A DNA stretch of 64,000 nucleotides, taken from the NCBI RefSeq assembly GCF_014077625.1, contig NZ_JACFXU010000013.1, positions 1,116,001 through 1,180,000 of the forward strand, in the 5' to 3' direction. Source of the stretch: Sediminihaliea albiluteola (lineage in GTDB: Bacteria; Pseudomonadota; Gammaproteobacteria; Pseudomonadales; Halieaceae). Each line of letters starts with the position of its first letter. Position 1 is the stretch's first letter. Below the pieces are notes generated by a model that saw only the letters and a program-made list of their open reading frames with translations, searched no databases and was not told where the DNA came from. Positions 10,944-20,877 of the stretch are shown here, piece after piece. The position numbers and the translations under genes were made by a program.

Positions 10944-11254
10944 GAAGAGTAGCTCCTTTTTTGGCCTGCCTGTAGCGCGGGCAACTAGGGGATGTTATAT
11001 ACAGTAAAAGTTTGGATTGGATTGATTCTATGCCTTTTGAACCTAGTGATATAGGCAAGGGGGGATCAGCTTGCCACTGGTTCAATCAGCGCGACCAAGA
11101 GCACACAGAGCCCACTAGGTTTTATTGTCGCTGGCTGGCACAGTCAAAAACAGCGGCCATGATATGGCCGAGCAGCCCTAAGAGCAAATACCAAGCCTTT
11201 GGATCAGCGTCAAAAGGTGAAGCTGCGGACAGTTAAGGGCAATTACAGAGCCTA
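10944..11254. other. Intergenic stretch without a recognised gene
   Basis: About 310 bp between the ene-reductase start and the 81-aa membrane-protein gene. Plus-strand frames here lack ribosome sites and resemble no family. A minus-strand frame over about 11143-11233 has hydrophobic content but no ATG or GTG start with a ribosome site. I see nothing that can be supported as a gene. Confidence 0.5.
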
Positions 11255-11500
11255 TCAAGCCTTGCGCCCCGCAAAAGCTAATAAAGCTAAGGTACTAAAG
11301 CCACCAAAACACCAAAAAAGCAGCAAAACGCTACCGAAGATTGAAGTGCTTTCAGTTTCTGCCAGGGGCAGCCAGGCAAGCACTGCGCAGATCACTAGTA
11401 AGAGCAGAGCTACAAGCACAGGACGAATAAAACTACCTTTAGCTGAAACTTCAAGCTGATCAGAAGTCGAACGGGGAATAACTCCACTAACACTTTTCAC
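11255..11500 (-). CDS. Small two-span membrane protein, unknown function
   Basis: 81-aa protein with two hydrophobic segments at about residues 26-47 and 55-77 and a short positively charged end (GRKA). It starts at GTG 11500, with GAGGTG eight bases upstream, a good ribosome site that argues for a real gene. No family is recognised. It lies 180 bp downstream of another small membrane ORF on the same strand, in an otherwise gene-poor stretch between a reductase operon and the exopolysaccharide locus. Confidence 0.55.
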   Translation of the reverse strand: MKSVSGVIPRSTSDQLEVSAKGSFIRPVLVALLLLVICAVLAWLPLAETESTSIFGSVLLLFWCFGGFSTLALLAFAGRKA

Positions 11501-11680
11501 AACTACTTCACCTCTACATCAATACGTCTACTTAAGTTCTCATTCTGCTTTATGACAATAACTAGCATAGTTCAGAGTAGGTATTTTTGCCGAGACTAAA
11601 GGAAACTTGCGCCCCACCACTAAAGTGTCGCAAACGATCAGCCGCCCTGCCACTTAGGACTAGCGCTATATCGCCAAGCT

Positions 11681-11818
11681 TTAAGGCTCACCATTCTTCT
11701 TATCTGGGTCTTTATCACCGCCGGATATATACTTACGAGCAGCCGCAGAAAATACAAAAACTGCAAGCAAAAGCGTAATAAGCCCCACAGCGCCCAAAAC
11801 GTACATGATAGGCTCCAT
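11681..11818 (-). CDS. Very small single-span membrane protein, unknown function
   Basis: 45-aa ORF: MEPIMYVLGAVG begins a single hydrophobic segment (about residues 5-26), followed by a charged, lysine/aspartate-rich tail (GGDKDPDKKNGEP). AAGG lies 7 bases before the ATG. The ribosome site, the single transmembrane segment and the polar tail support expression, but no homology is recognised. Another small membrane gene lies downstream on the same strand. Confidence 0.5.
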   Translation of the reverse strand: MEPIMYVLGAVGLITLLLAVFVFSAAARKYISGGDKDPDKKNGEP

Positions 11819-12050
11819 CACAGCACCTTGTTTAGAGTTGGAGCAGGGCCCCTAGCTCAGAGGGTTCAGAGCAGTGTGTCCCGCATATCCAGCTTACAAG
11901 CAAGTTGCGCGCCAAAAATAAAACCCATTAATAAAACAAAGACTTACTAGACAACTATTGGTTTACAAAGGCTAGACAGCACTTCACTGTCAAAGATTCT
12001 GACAAGGGAGGGACAAACAAATAAAACGAAATTGCTGAGCTCGCAGCTGA

Positions 12051-12085
12051 TTAGAAAAATCAAAACCTTAGAGCACTGCGGTTTT
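12051..12085 (-). terminator. Rho-independent-like terminator after the sugar transferase gene
   Basis: The minus strand shows AAAACC, a 12-base loop and GGTTTT, then GATTTTTC. The six-pair stem with a run of five T begins 6 bp past the sugar transferase stop codon and would end the ligase-decarboxylase-transferase operon. Confidence 0.5.
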
Positions 12086-12091
12086 ACTTTC

Positions 12092-13498
12092 TCAGCGCAC
12101 ACCTTCGCCGAACAGAACAATTTCGGTGGTACTGAGAATAATCATGAAGTCTAGAAAAAGGCTTTGGTTTTTAACGTAATACAATTCGTATTGCAGCTTC
12201 TTTCGGGCATCCTCTTCACTCGCCCCGTAGGGGTAGTGAAGCTGGGCCCAACCGGCAATCCCCGGCTTAACCAAATGGCGGCTGTTGTAGTAGGGAATTT
12301 TTTCAGCTAGTTCGGACACGAACTCTGGTCGCTCTGGTCGTGGGCCGACCAAGGACATTTCGCCATAGAGTATATTCAAGATTTGAGGCAGCTCATCAAT
12401 CCTCAAACGTCTTATCACCGACCCGACCCGAGTCACTCGCTGATCATTTTTTTCCGCCCAACGAGCCTTACCATCACCCTCTGCATCCACGCTCATACTG
12501 CGCAATTTCAGAAGGTCGAACAGATCGCCATTCATACCCACTCGCTGCTGCCGATATAGCACCGGCGCGCCAAAGCCGTCTTCGATCCAGATCGCAACCA
12601 CCGCCAAGAGCATCAGGGGCCAAGTCATCATTAGCAGCAACAGACTGGTCGTAATATCAAACAGTCGTTTGTTCAATAGTTTTTGGCTGCCGCGGCCAAA
12701 GCCATCGGAAAAAGCCAACCAACTAGGATCGATGAATTCGAGCATAATCCTACTCGATTCGCGCTCAAAGAAGCTAGCCAAGCCCTGAACCTGCACTCCT
12801 GCCATACGGCAGGCTAATAGATCCTCCACTGGCAGCACTTTTCGGCGGTCATCCACTGCTACAACTATCTGATCCACCTTTTTAGCTAAGACAAGATCCA
12901 GCAGCGACTGATCACTGTTTAAAACCTGCTCCCCCTCCACTTGTACCCTTTCTTCAGTTATGCGCACAAAACCAACAAAAGTGAAACCGCTGCGATCGCT
13001 CTTACGCCGCAACCAACTGAGTGCTGTAGCTGCCTTTTGGCCAGCACCTAGCACTAAGACTCTGGATTTAAGTTCCTCAATATTTATTAGCCGTTGAAAG
13101 CACCAACGGCTCAGCAAAATGAGGACAAAAGCGGTCAAAAGTATCTGTACAAAGGCGCCGCGCCACAAATGCAAGTTAGGCAGCAAATAAAACAACAATG
13201 ACATGCCCAAAACACTAATGACAAAAGCACTCAACAGCCGCAATAAAATACCGGAGGGGCCGTCCCGTAGCTGAGGTTTATACAAGCCCATTGCTGTCAT
13301 AGAGACGACAGTTACTAGGGAAAATACTAAAGCGCGTGGCCAGATAGCGCCTAGGTGGTCCGAAACCACGGCCTGCTGTTGAAAAAAGTAGAAATAAGTG
13401 CCCAAGTAAAACGCACAAAAACACAATAGTGTTTCAACTAGTACTAACAAATAGTGCGCTTTGTGTATGTAATGGTTAAATAGTTTTATCGTTCGCAC
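12092..13498 (-). CDS. Exosortase A-associated sugar transferase (undecaprenyl-phosphate type)
   Basis: 468-aa polyprenyl-phosphate sugar-1-phosphate transferase of the EpsB/TIGR03013 kind. It has four or five N-terminal membrane segments, a central nucleotide-binding-like region (VLVLGAGQKA), one more membrane segment near 280, and the C-terminal bacterial sugar transferase domain with RQQRVGMNG, LLKLRSM, RIDELPQILNIL and MSLVGPRPERPEFV. It attaches the first sugar of the repeat unit to undecaprenyl phosphate on the cytoplasmic face. The start is GTG 13498 with AGGGGG upstream. It is the last gene of the operon with the decarboxylase and ligase. Confidence 0.93.
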   Translation of the reverse strand: MRTIKLFNHYIHKAHYLLVLVETLLCFCAFYLGTYFYFFQQQAVVSDHLGAIWPRALVFSLVTVVSMTAMGLYKPQLRDGPSGILLRLLSAFVISVLGMSLLFYLLPNLHLWRGAFVQILLTAFVLILLSRWCFQRLINIEELKSRVLVLGAGQKAATALSWLRRKSDRSGFTFVGFVRITEERVQVEGEQVLNSDQSLLDLVLAKKVDQIVVAVDDRRKVLPVEDLLACRMAGVQVQGLASFFERESSRIMLEFIDPSWLAFSDGFGRGSQKLLNKRLFDITTSLLLLMMTWPLMLLAVVAIWIEDGFGAPVLYRQQRVGMNGDLFDLLKLRSMSVDAEGDGKARWAEKNDQRVTRVGSVIRRLRIDELPQILNILYGEMSLVGPRPERPEFVSELAEKIPYYNSRHLVKPGIAGWAQLHYPYGASEEDARKKLQYELYYVKNQSLFLDFMIILSTTEIVLFGEGVR

Positions 13499-13552
13499 TG
13501 GAGCCCCCTAAAACCACTTCGGTCTCAGTCTCACAAGACTCTCTCTGCTTGT

Positions 13553-14791
13553 TCAAACTAGCACCTGCTGTGGCGCAGGGTGACCGAGAAATAAGTGAGG
13601 GCTTGCACTGTAGCCATAAGCCCCCGACTGATACACCACCACCAAGTCCCCTGGCTGCGCTTTAGGCAAGATGACTTTACTAGCTAAGATATCTAGAGGG
13701 GTGCACAGAGGCCCCACTATTGTCACCTCTTCAAGCTCCTCACTCGCAAGGCGATTCCCTAAGCACACAGGGTAGTTCTTACGTATCACCTGACCAAAAT
13801 TTCCTGACGCGGCCAAGTGATGATGAAGCCCTCCGTTTGTCACTAGATAGGTTGTTCCACGAGACTCTTTACGATCAATCACTTCAGCAACATAAATGCC
13901 GGCTTCCGCCACCAAATAGCGCCCTAGCTCCATAATTAATTCGGTCCCCGGCAAGGCACTTTTAGCTAATGCGATTAATTGATCTAAGTTTTCAGCAATC
14001 CTGTCCAGCTCCAGCGGAAGCTCCCCTGGGAAATAGGGAACCCCAAGCCCACCACCGATATTCAAAGTACGCAGCTTGCTAGGTGCGTACTCAGCCAAGT
14101 TTATGGCCAGCTCTAGGGTTTTGTTTTGAGATTCAATGATGGCCTCTGCCCGAAGATTCTGCGAGCCACTAAAAATATGAAAGCCCTGAAAGTCGAGCCC
14201 TATTTGTCCCAGCTCTTCAAGCATAGCTGGGACCCGCTCTTGATCGACTCCAAAGGGTTTTGGTCCCCCCCCCATCTGCATGCCCGAAGCCTTCAATTCA
14301 AAAGCGGGATTGACGCGAACCGCCACCTTTGGGTTGCAGCCGAGCTCTTCAGCAAGCACAGCCAGACGTCGCAGCTCGCCCTCGGACTCCAGGTTAATCA
14401 CGACACCCGCCGCTGCAGCTCTTCGGAGCTCGGAATCTGACTTGCCCGGACCAGCAAAACTAATTCGCTCAGGAGCAAGACCACAATCCAGCGCAAGCTG
14501 CATCTCTCCTGCCGAGGCCACGTCCAAGCCGTCTGTCAGGCCAGCAAGACACTGGATCACTGCGGGCATAGGGTTAGCTTTCACCGCATAATGCAACTGC
14601 AGTGAGGCTGGCATTAGTTGACGAAAAGTGGCTACGCGAGCTTCCACTAGCGCCCGATCATAAGCGTAAAATGGCGTACTACCCACTCTTGCCGCCAGAG
14701 TGCTAAGGCTCAGATCACCCACTATTAACTCATTATCACGCTGTGAAAACTGCCTCATCTCAGCGTGACGTGGTGCCGACTTTACTGTCAT
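13553..14791 (-). CDS. PLP-dependent decarboxylase, exosortase A system-associated
   Basis: 412-aa fold-III PLP enzyme related to diaminopimelate and ornithine decarboxylases. PLP-binding Lys71 lies in HYAVKANPMPAV, and the glycine-rich LNIGGGLGVPYF and the cysteine-containing PLCTPLDIL are present. It belongs to the subfamily regularly found in XrtA loci (TIGR03099). The substrate is unknown, presumably an amino acid whose amine product is used with the adjacent ligase. The start codon overlaps the ligase stop by 4 bp, so the two are translationally coupled. Confidence 0.92.
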   Translation of the reverse strand: MTVKSAPRHAEMRQFSQRDNELIVGDLSLSTLAARVGSTPFYAYDRALVEARVATFRQLMPASLQLHYAVKANPMPAVIQCLAGLTDGLDVASAGEMQLALDCGLAPERISFAGPGKSDSELRRAAAAGVVINLESEGELRRLAVLAEELGCNPKVAVRVNPAFELKASGMQMGGGPKPFGVDQERVPAMLEELGQIGLDFQGFHIFSGSQNLRAEAIIESQNKTLELAINLAEYAPSKLRTLNIGGGLGVPYFPGELPLELDRIAENLDQLIALAKSALPGTELIMELGRYLVAEAGIYVAEVIDRKESRGTTYLVTNGGLHHHLAASGNFGQVIRKNYPVCLGNRLASEELEEVTIVGPLCTPLDILASKVILPKAQPGDLVVVYQSGAYGYSASPHLFLGHPAPQQVLV

Positions 14792-16383
14792 TGGAGCTCC
14801 TGAAAATAACTGCTGTACTGAGCAGCTAAAGACTTGCGGTCCAACTTGCCATTTGGGTTAGCTGGCAGCTGCTCAAGTACAAGGATATCCAGTGGTACCA
14901 TAAAATTAGGTAGCTCCTGCCGACAGTGTAGCTGTATAGCTTCTTTCATTTGAGATGACTCCCTGTTCGACTCGATGGTAACAAGCGCCAAAATGGCCTG
15001 GCCCAGTGCGGAGTGCGGAAGCCCCAAGGCAAGCGCTTGAACTACCCCGCCAACAGTATAGATCACCTCCTCTACTTCACTTGGGCTGACACGGTAGCCA
15101 GAGGTTTTGATCATGTCATCTTTGCGGCTGACGAAATATAGATAACCCTCACTATCTTTGCGTACTTGATCCCCAGACCATACCGCCAGTTCAGCTGTAC
15201 ATAATTCAGCAGGCTGTCCCGGTGACGGCCGAAAACGCAAGGCCGTAGTCTCTGGGTCATTCCAATAGCCTAAAGAAACCAAGGCACCCCGATGAACCAA
15301 TTCCCCCACCTCGCCCGGGGCACACTCCTCGCCATCGGCATTAACGACCATGATCTGGGCATTGGGTATGGCCTTACCGATGGAGTCCGGTCGGATTGCC
15401 ACTTGTTCAGGCGGCAGGTAGGTCGAGCGAAATGCCTCTGTCAGCCCATACATAAGGAAGATGCGGCAGGCAGGCAAGTGCTTCGCAAGAGCTTTCGTTG
15501 TTGCCGTGGGCATAGCCCCGCCCGTGTTAGTAATATAGCGCAGTGGACGCGAAGCATCCGCTGGCCAATCTAAGTTGGCTAAATGATTCCAAATCACTGG
15601 GACAGCAGCTAAGCCCGTGATTTCGTATTTAGCCAGTGCACGCAATACGTCTCTGGGCAGCAAGTAGTCCATTAGCACTGCCGTCCCGCCCACCAGGAAC
15701 ATCGTGCTAAGCTGGCTGAAACCAGCATCAAAGCTTAAGGGTAACAGAGCTAAAACGCGATCATCTGGGCTATTTTCAAGGTAGTTCGAAACACTTTCCG
15801 CCCCTACAATCAGATTCCTATGGGATAGCACGACCCCTTTAGGCGCACCAGTGCTACCAGAGGTATAGAATATGGCCGCTATGTCTGCATCAATAGCCTG
15901 CTGGTAAGCTACGTCACAATAACTATCAAGAAACTTTGACCAGAGCATGACTGGAATGGGATAGGCTTCGCAGTCTTCGGCTGACATTTCATCAACCACA
16001 ATGCTCAACTTGAGGTCGGGGCAGCTTGCCAACAGGGCTTGAAGAGACGCCAAACGCTGCCTTGAGGTCACTAACACACGAACCTTGCAGTGCTGCAAGA
16101 TATAGAGCAGTTGTTTAGGCTTAAGTAGCGGATTTACTGGCACGAATGTCGCAGTAGCAGCAGAGCTACCAAATATAGCGACCACCGCTTCAAGTTGCTT
16201 AGGGAGCCAGATGGCAACACGCTCACCAGCACTGAGTCCCTTGCGCCTCAATCCCGCTGCAAATGCTAAGCACTCAGTCCAAAGTGTTTGGTAGTCGAGG
16301 GCTTGGTCACGATACAGCAAAGCAATATGCTGCGGTCTCTGTTGCGCCTGCTTCTCAATCAGTTGATGTAACAAATACGCCAT
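14788..16383 (-). CDS. Acyl-CoA ligase (AMP-forming), exosortase A system-associated
   Basis: 531-aa ANL-superfamily enzyme. The P-loop FYTSGSTGAPKGVVLSHRN lies near 170-190, the A8 hinge is YFVSRKDDMIKTSGYRVSP, and the C-terminal catalytic lysine is in NPNGKLDRKSL. It activates a carboxylic acid as adenylate and loads it on CoA or a carrier protein. This subfamily (TIGR03098) co-occurs with the decarboxylase downstream and with an acyl carrier protein, which here sits about 10 kb away at 26921. It is first gene of its operon and divergent from the 630-aa membrane protein. Confidence 0.93.
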   Translation of the reverse strand: MAYLLHQLIEKQAQQRPQHIALLYRDQALDYQTLWTECLAFAAGLRRKGLSAGERVAIWLPKQLEAVVAIFGSSAATATFVPVNPLLKPKQLLYILQHCKVRVLVTSRQRLASLQALLASCPDLKLSIVVDEMSAEDCEAYPIPVMLWSKFLDSYCDVAYQQAIDADIAAIFYTSGSTGAPKGVVLSHRNLIVGAESVSNYLENSPDDRVLALLPLSFDAGFSQLSTMFLVGGTAVLMDYLLPRDVLRALAKYEITGLAAVPVIWNHLANLDWPADASRPLRYITNTGGAMPTATTKALAKHLPACRIFLMYGLTEAFRSTYLPPEQVAIRPDSIGKAIPNAQIMVVNADGEECAPGEVGELVHRGALVSLGYWNDPETTALRFRPSPGQPAELCTAELAVWSGDQVRKDSEGYLYFVSRKDDMIKTSGYRVSPSEVEEVIYTVGGVVQALALGLPHSALGQAILALVTIESNRESSQMKEAIQLHCRQELPNFMVPLDILVLEQLPANPNGKLDRKSLAAQYSSYFQELQ

Positions 16384-16565
16384 CTTCTACCGCACTCATA
16401 TTCATTGAAGCCAAAGCTTACAGTAACAAACAAAACACTTAAGCAATATATAAGTACCGTAAAGCTAGAGTGCGGGAGTGCTCGACTAGTCTAAACTGTG
16501 AACCAGGCACGGTCTCTAAGCCAAAATCTCGGTAAAGTTACAAAAACCGGAGGTGTATAGCTTCA

Positions 16566-18458
16566 GTGATCAGCAAATCGGATGTTGCACGCTGGCGTCG
16601 ACGAAGCGCCTTCAAACCTGCGCCTGTGCCGGTCACTTACTTTATTCTCGGCTGGGCGACTCTGTCCCTATCGCTAGCGCCATTTCTCCACTTCCCATTA
16701 CTTGGAGCATTGCCCTATCTGCTTGCAGTGCTTTATCTCGCAATACTCTACTTTTTACCCAGGGCCTGGCTGTATGTACTTCCTCTAGCTACGGTACTTT
16801 TAGACTTTTCCACCATAACTGGTCGGCCCTTATTCAACCTATATGACTTAGTCTTTTTGCTGACTATATCGGGCGGTTTGATGTTTAACCGCTATAAGAT
16901 TGGCGTTTTAGCACCGAGCACCGCAATCGTTGCGATTGAAATATACCTTCTGGTGGTATTGCTAAGTGTTGGCCTTTGGCACAACTTGCTTTCGCCACCA
17001 GGCGCACTCTTAAGTCCAGCCTTAGAGAGTCAGGATTATGGCTATACAGTGCTCAAAGCGCTGATTTGGGGAATTCTGTTACTCCCCATGTACGGGCACG
17101 CGATACAACGAAATAAAATAAAGACTACCCGTGACTTAGTGCTAGGGATGTTGGCCGCGGCTCTTGCCATCTGTCTTCTTGTGGGCTGGGAGCACCTTGC
17201 CCTTGCCGGAACCCTAGGTGGCAAAGATGTCGTTGATAACTACCATCCCTCTGCCTACCTTTCAGACACGGGGGTACATGCGGCCACACTGAACACCCTC
17301 TGCCTGCTATTCGCGCCTTTTCTCCTGTACGCAATAAATCATTTTAAAGTGCGAGTTAAGCTACTCGCAGGAATTGCTTTAATCGGCCTTATACTGGTGT
17401 TAATTAGCACTCAGCTCTATGTCTCGCTTTGGGCTTTATGCGTTCTAAGCTTGCTGTACTTCAGCCTTGAGTATTACTTATTAATACGCAAAAACAATAC
17501 AAACAGCCTAGTGAAGCACAAGAAATGGGCCGCCCTTAGCATAGCCCTAAGTCTTTTCGCTTTCGCAGTGCTCGGCGAACAAGGGCTTAAACTTTTAGAG
17601 GAAGGGACAGAGGCTAAACAGTATGGAGAGTCAAAGCTCATTCGGTGGTTAATAGGGGATTTGGCGGGCAAGGATCGCCAAGAACAACAGCGCGGTATGG
17701 AAGATATTCGTATAACTGATGGCTCAAACGGCAGCTTGTTAATGCTATCACCCTCCCCAAGCCCTAGACCAAAGCTACTACTGGGCCAGAAAATCCAACT
17801 AAAATATACTCACGATTACTCCCTAATCGTACGCGCACGCTCTAACGGGCCGGCGAGTCTCGATATTCGTATTTGTGAAACCACTACAACATTATCCCCT
17901 AAGCTATTAGCACAGTGTGCAAAAACCAGTCTAGCTTACGAGGCTCCTTACGGAGAATTTCGAAAGCTAAAAGTCGAGCTTGAGCTGCCACAAAAAGCTA
18001 GAGGGAACTTACGACCACATTTACCGATAGTCTTGCTGCTCCACAATCCAAGCCCCGAAGCTACCATCGAAGTTGACTCTATTGCTGTAAGCCACAGTGA
18101 AATCAATAAGGTACGCAATAGCTCATTCTCCAACGGTCTTGATCACTGGCTGCACTATTACTCTAAAGATCGCGCAGCTAGCGATAATACGGCTAATCTT
18201 TTCGTCAATTTAGCCCAACAATCAGGAATGCTGGCAGTGCTCTTACTTGCTTACCTTGTGGCTCAGCTACTCATAAACTCTCTTAATGAGCATGACAGGG
18301 ACTCCTTACTACCTGTTTATATTGCTGCCGTTAGTGGGGTCTGCCTGCTTGGCTTTAGTACCAATAGCCTTCTTTCGCCAAGAGCTGCCTGGCTATTTTA
18401 CTTTTTATTATTTGCAGGGCTGACACAACTAAAAGCGAAAACTCAGGTAGAAAGATGA
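16566..18458 (+). CDS. O-antigen ligase/polymerase-like multipass membrane protein
   Basis: 630-aa integral membrane protein with about ten hydrophobic segments in residues 20-330, a large soluble loop at about 340-535, and a final group of membrane segments at about 555-625. The layout and the FVNLAQQSGMLAVLLLAYLV segment after the loop resemble Wzy/WaaL-type proteins. The soluble loop contains a beta-rich, sugar-binding-like section (residues about 390-500). It may polymerise or transfer the lipid-linked repeat unit. It starts with GTG, with CCGGAGG 15-20 bases upstream. It is first gene of the plus-strand block; the assignment is by architecture. Confidence 0.6.
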   Translation: MISKSDVARWRRRSAFKPAPVPVTYFILGWATLSLSLAPFLHFPLLGALPYLLAVLYLAILYFLPRAWLYVLPLATVLLDFSTITGRPLFNLYDLVFLLTISGGLMFNRYKIGVLAPSTAIVAIEIYLLVVLLSVGLWHNLLSPPGALLSPALESQDYGYTVLKALIWGILLLPMYGHAIQRNKIKTTRDLVLGMLAAALAICLLVGWEHLALAGTLGGKDVVDNYHPSAYLSDTGVHAATLNTLCLLFAPFLLYAINHFKVRVKLLAGIALIGLILVLISTQLYVSLWALCVLSLLYFSLEYYLLIRKNNTNSLVKHKKWAALSIALSLFAFAVLGEQGLKLLEEGTEAKQYGESKLIRWLIGDLAGKDRQEQQRGMEDIRITDGSNGSLLMLSPSPSPRPKLLLGQKIQLKYTHDYSLIVRARSNGPASLDIRICETTTTLSPKLLAQCAKTSLAYEAPYGEFRKLKVELELPQKARGNLRPHLPIVLLLHNPSPEATIEVDSIAVSHSEINKVRNSSFSNGLDHWLHYYSKDRAASDNTANLFVNLAQQSGMLAVLLLAYLVAQLLINSLNEHDRDSLLPVYIAAVSGVCLLGFSTNSLLSPRAAWLFYFLLFAGLTQLKAKTQVER

Positions 18459-18647
18459 AGCTCAGAGGGTGTTTAGACTCATGCTAGTGAAGCAGGAAGG
18501 GCAAAACCTATAAGATCAGAGAGGGCTAAAACTAATAGTAAACACTGCTTGCAATTGATTGAATATGTTGTTGAATGGTATAGCTGCAGATAGCCAAAAT
18601 CACAATTATTAGTGCGCTTTCAAGGCACAGTAGGCTAGGTAATTAGA

Positions 18648-19340
18648 ATGTATATTACGACCTATAACAGACTCGCAGTGATAGTTCTGCTATGCCTTAC
18701 CCCGGCTTACGCGGCAGCTGCAAACAAAGTTGCGCCCTGGGTCGGTGAAACACTGCAGGGAGCACCCTGCAGAGGCTCAGATATGAATTATGGCCCCTTC
18801 GACTACCTGCAACGAAACCTACTGCCCAAGCAGTTACGCATTGTTGAAAAACACCATTTCACCCCTGCAATGGAGCAGCTCATCGCCGGTAGCAGTACAG
18901 TTCCGAACATTCGCTATACACTGAGGGCATGGCCCAATCACCACCGAGCCCTCTACGCAATGATCCGTGCCCAGGGGCTAACAGACAGAGATATTGGTCA
19001 ACACAAAGGCACACCCGTTGAGTGCTTCCTGCAAAGAGCCATCAACTTTAGCCCCAATGATAGCAGTGCAAAAATGCTCTATGGGATATTTCTACAGAGC
19101 AAAGGAAAACATGATGCGGCCTTAAAGTATTACCTTGCGGCAGAGAAAATAGACCCGAACAACCTCCAAATAAAATATAACCTTGGCTTATTACTGGTCG
19201 ACCGTAGAGAATACACTGAGGCCAGCCGCTATGCCCAAGAAGTGTACGATAAAGGCTTTCCCATGCCAGGACTGCGCAACAAACTACGCAGCACAGGCCA
19301 CTGGCCGGAGGACTCAAGAGGACTGAAGCAGCAGGAGTGA
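18648..19340 (+). CDS. Periplasmic tetratricopeptide-repeat protein
   Basis: 230-aa exported protein: signal peptide with cleavage near AYAAA (about residue 24), then a Cys-containing N-terminal section and at least two TPR-like units over residues about 125-205 (NDSSAKMLYGIFLQSKGKHD, then DPNNLQIKYNLGLLLVDRRE). TPR proteins act as scaffolds, so a role in assembly of the secreted polysaccharide is plausible from the neighbours. It follows the ligase-like gene by 189 bp and precedes the flippase. No specific family name is recognised. Confidence 0.7.
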   Translation: MYITTYNRLAVIVLLCLTPAYAAAANKVAPWVGETLQGAPCRGSDMNYGPFDYLQRNLLPKQLRIVEKHHFTPAMEQLIAGSSTVPNIRYTLRAWPNHHRALYAMIRAQGLTDRDIGQHKGTPVECFLQRAINFSPNDSSAKMLYGIFLQSKGKHDAALKYYLAAEKIDPNNLQIKYNLGLLLVDRREYTEASRYAQEVYDKGFPMPGLRNKLRSTGHWPEDSRGLKQQE

Positions 19341-19422
19341 TCAAGGCGCGATACGCCCAAAAGAAGATCTTGGCTAAAAGCAAGTCAACCCAACTACCTG
19401 CGACTCAACACTCAAATACCCG

Positions 19423-20877
19423 ATGATATTCACTACCCGAAAGGCCATAGCTTTTAGCGTTGCTGCCAGATATATCAGCTTACTAGTCCAGTTCGCCGCG
19501 ATGATGGTGCTGGCTAGATTGCTGACGCCTGAAGATATCGGTATTTATAGTGCTGGCTTTTCGATCGTTGCACTCGCGCACCTATTTCGCGACTTCGGCT
19601 TAAACCAATACCTAATCCAAGAACGGAACCTGAGTCGAGAAAGCATCGTTACGGCATTTACCCTTACGCTGCTGATTTCCTGGAGCCTGGGAATAGTAGT
19701 TTATTTAAGCGGTGGAATGGCCGCTCGCTTCTTTGGCGAAGAAGATATCCAAGGGCTCGTCCAGCTACTATCGATCAACTTTTTTATAATCCCCATTGGC
19801 TCAATCACCTTAGCTTTATTGCGCAAAGCCTTAAAATTTCAAATCACATCATCGATTGCTGTAATAGCATCAGCTTGTGGCGTCGCTGTATCCATAGTAA
19901 CGGCACTTGATGGCGCACGTTACTTCTGCCTAGCTTATGGTGCAGTCACGGAAAGTGCCGCCATGGTACTACTCTCCCAGCTTTACCGACCTAAAGATGC
20001 GCGCTTAGGGCTGAGCTTATATGGCGCCAAAAAAATACTGAAATTTGGCTCTATTGTTGGAGTTGGCAATATCGTCCACCGACTATCAATCTCTGGCTCT
20101 GATGCACTAATTGCCAAGTTTCTAGGTATGAGCGCCTTGGGTTTTTACTCCCGCGCTTTTGGCACTTACTCACTATTTGACCAACTATTCACCAGTAGCA
20201 TCAGCAGCACAATTTTACCCTTATTCTCACGCGAAAATGACAATATCACTGCCATGCGAAACAATTATCTTAAGGCTTTAAGTTATTCGCTTATATTCGC
20301 CTGGCCATTTTTTGCCATCCTTTATCTATTTACTAGTGAAATAATGCTAGTGCTGTATGGGCCTCAATGGGGAGAGGCTGTAGTACTAGTTAAAATCCTT
20401 TGTGTAGCGGGCTTTTTGGTTCCTCCCATATTGTTCAGTGATAACTTGTTTATTGCCTTGGGTCGCCCTGATATCACTTTAAAAATCAGAATGGTCGCGA
20501 ACTTAGCAAAGCTAGGGATGGTAGCTATAGCCTGTCAATTCAGTTTAAAAGCCGTCTGTATCGCAATAGTAATCTTCTTTTTACTAAAACTACTGCTCTC
20601 TATCAGTTACTTATGGAGCAGCTTAGCACTACGTTTTAAACCATTATTAAAGGTTTTCTGTCAGACTCTACCTTGCCTAATCCTCTCCATTATCCCGGTA
20701 GTTCTAGCTGATTACTGGGCTGCTGCATGGCTAGAAAAAAACGAACTTCTGCATATAAGCATAATTGTCTGCATTGCAGCCATTGGATGGCTGAGTGGCT
20801 TACTGCTCAGCAAGCACCCTTTCACCGCAGAGTTGTTTGCAATAAGCAGTAAACTTTCTGGAATGCGAGCGAAATGA
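19423..20877 (+). CDS. Polysaccharide flippase (Wzx/MATE-like)
   Basis: 484-aa membrane protein with about 12-14 segments and the conserved start of the oligosaccharide flippase family (ARYISLLVQFAAMMVLARLL then TPEDIGIYSAG). It would move undecaprenyl-linked repeat units across the inner membrane. The stop overlaps the next start by 4 bp, so it is coupled to the sulfotransferase. Base composition of this and the next genes appears more AT-rich than the housekeeping genes. Confidence 0.88.
   Translation: MIFTTRKAIAFSVAARYISLLVQFAAMMVLARLLTPEDIGIYSAGFSIVALAHLFRDFGLNQYLIQERNLSRESIVTAFTLTLLISWSLGIVVYLSGGMAARFFGEEDIQGLVQLLSINFFIIPIGSITLALLRKALKFQITSSIAVIASACGVAVSIVTALDGARYFCLAYGAVTESAAMVLLSQLYRPKDARLGLSLYGAKKILKFGSIVGVGNIVHRLSISGSDALIAKFLGMSALGFYSRAFGTYSLFDQLFTSSISSTILPLFSRENDNITAMRNNYLKALSYSLIFAWPFFAILYLFTSEIMLVLYGPQWGEAVVLVKILCVAGFLVPPILFSDNLFIALGRPDITLKIRMVANLAKLGMVAIACQFSLKAVCIAIVIFFLLKLLLSISYLWSSLALRFKPLLKVFCQTLPCLILSIIPVVLADYWAAAWLEKNELLHISIIVCIAAIGWLSGLLLSKHPFTAELFAISSKLSGMRAK

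Noticed and set aside
11143-11233. Minus-strand hydrophobic frame ending CASQRQ.
   Set aside because: No ATG or GTG start with a ribosome site; only an internal ATG giving a dozen residues.
16505-16522. AGGCACG followed by GC, resembling a sigma-54 site before the 630-aa membrane protein.
   Set aside because: The spacing between GG and GC is 12, not 10.
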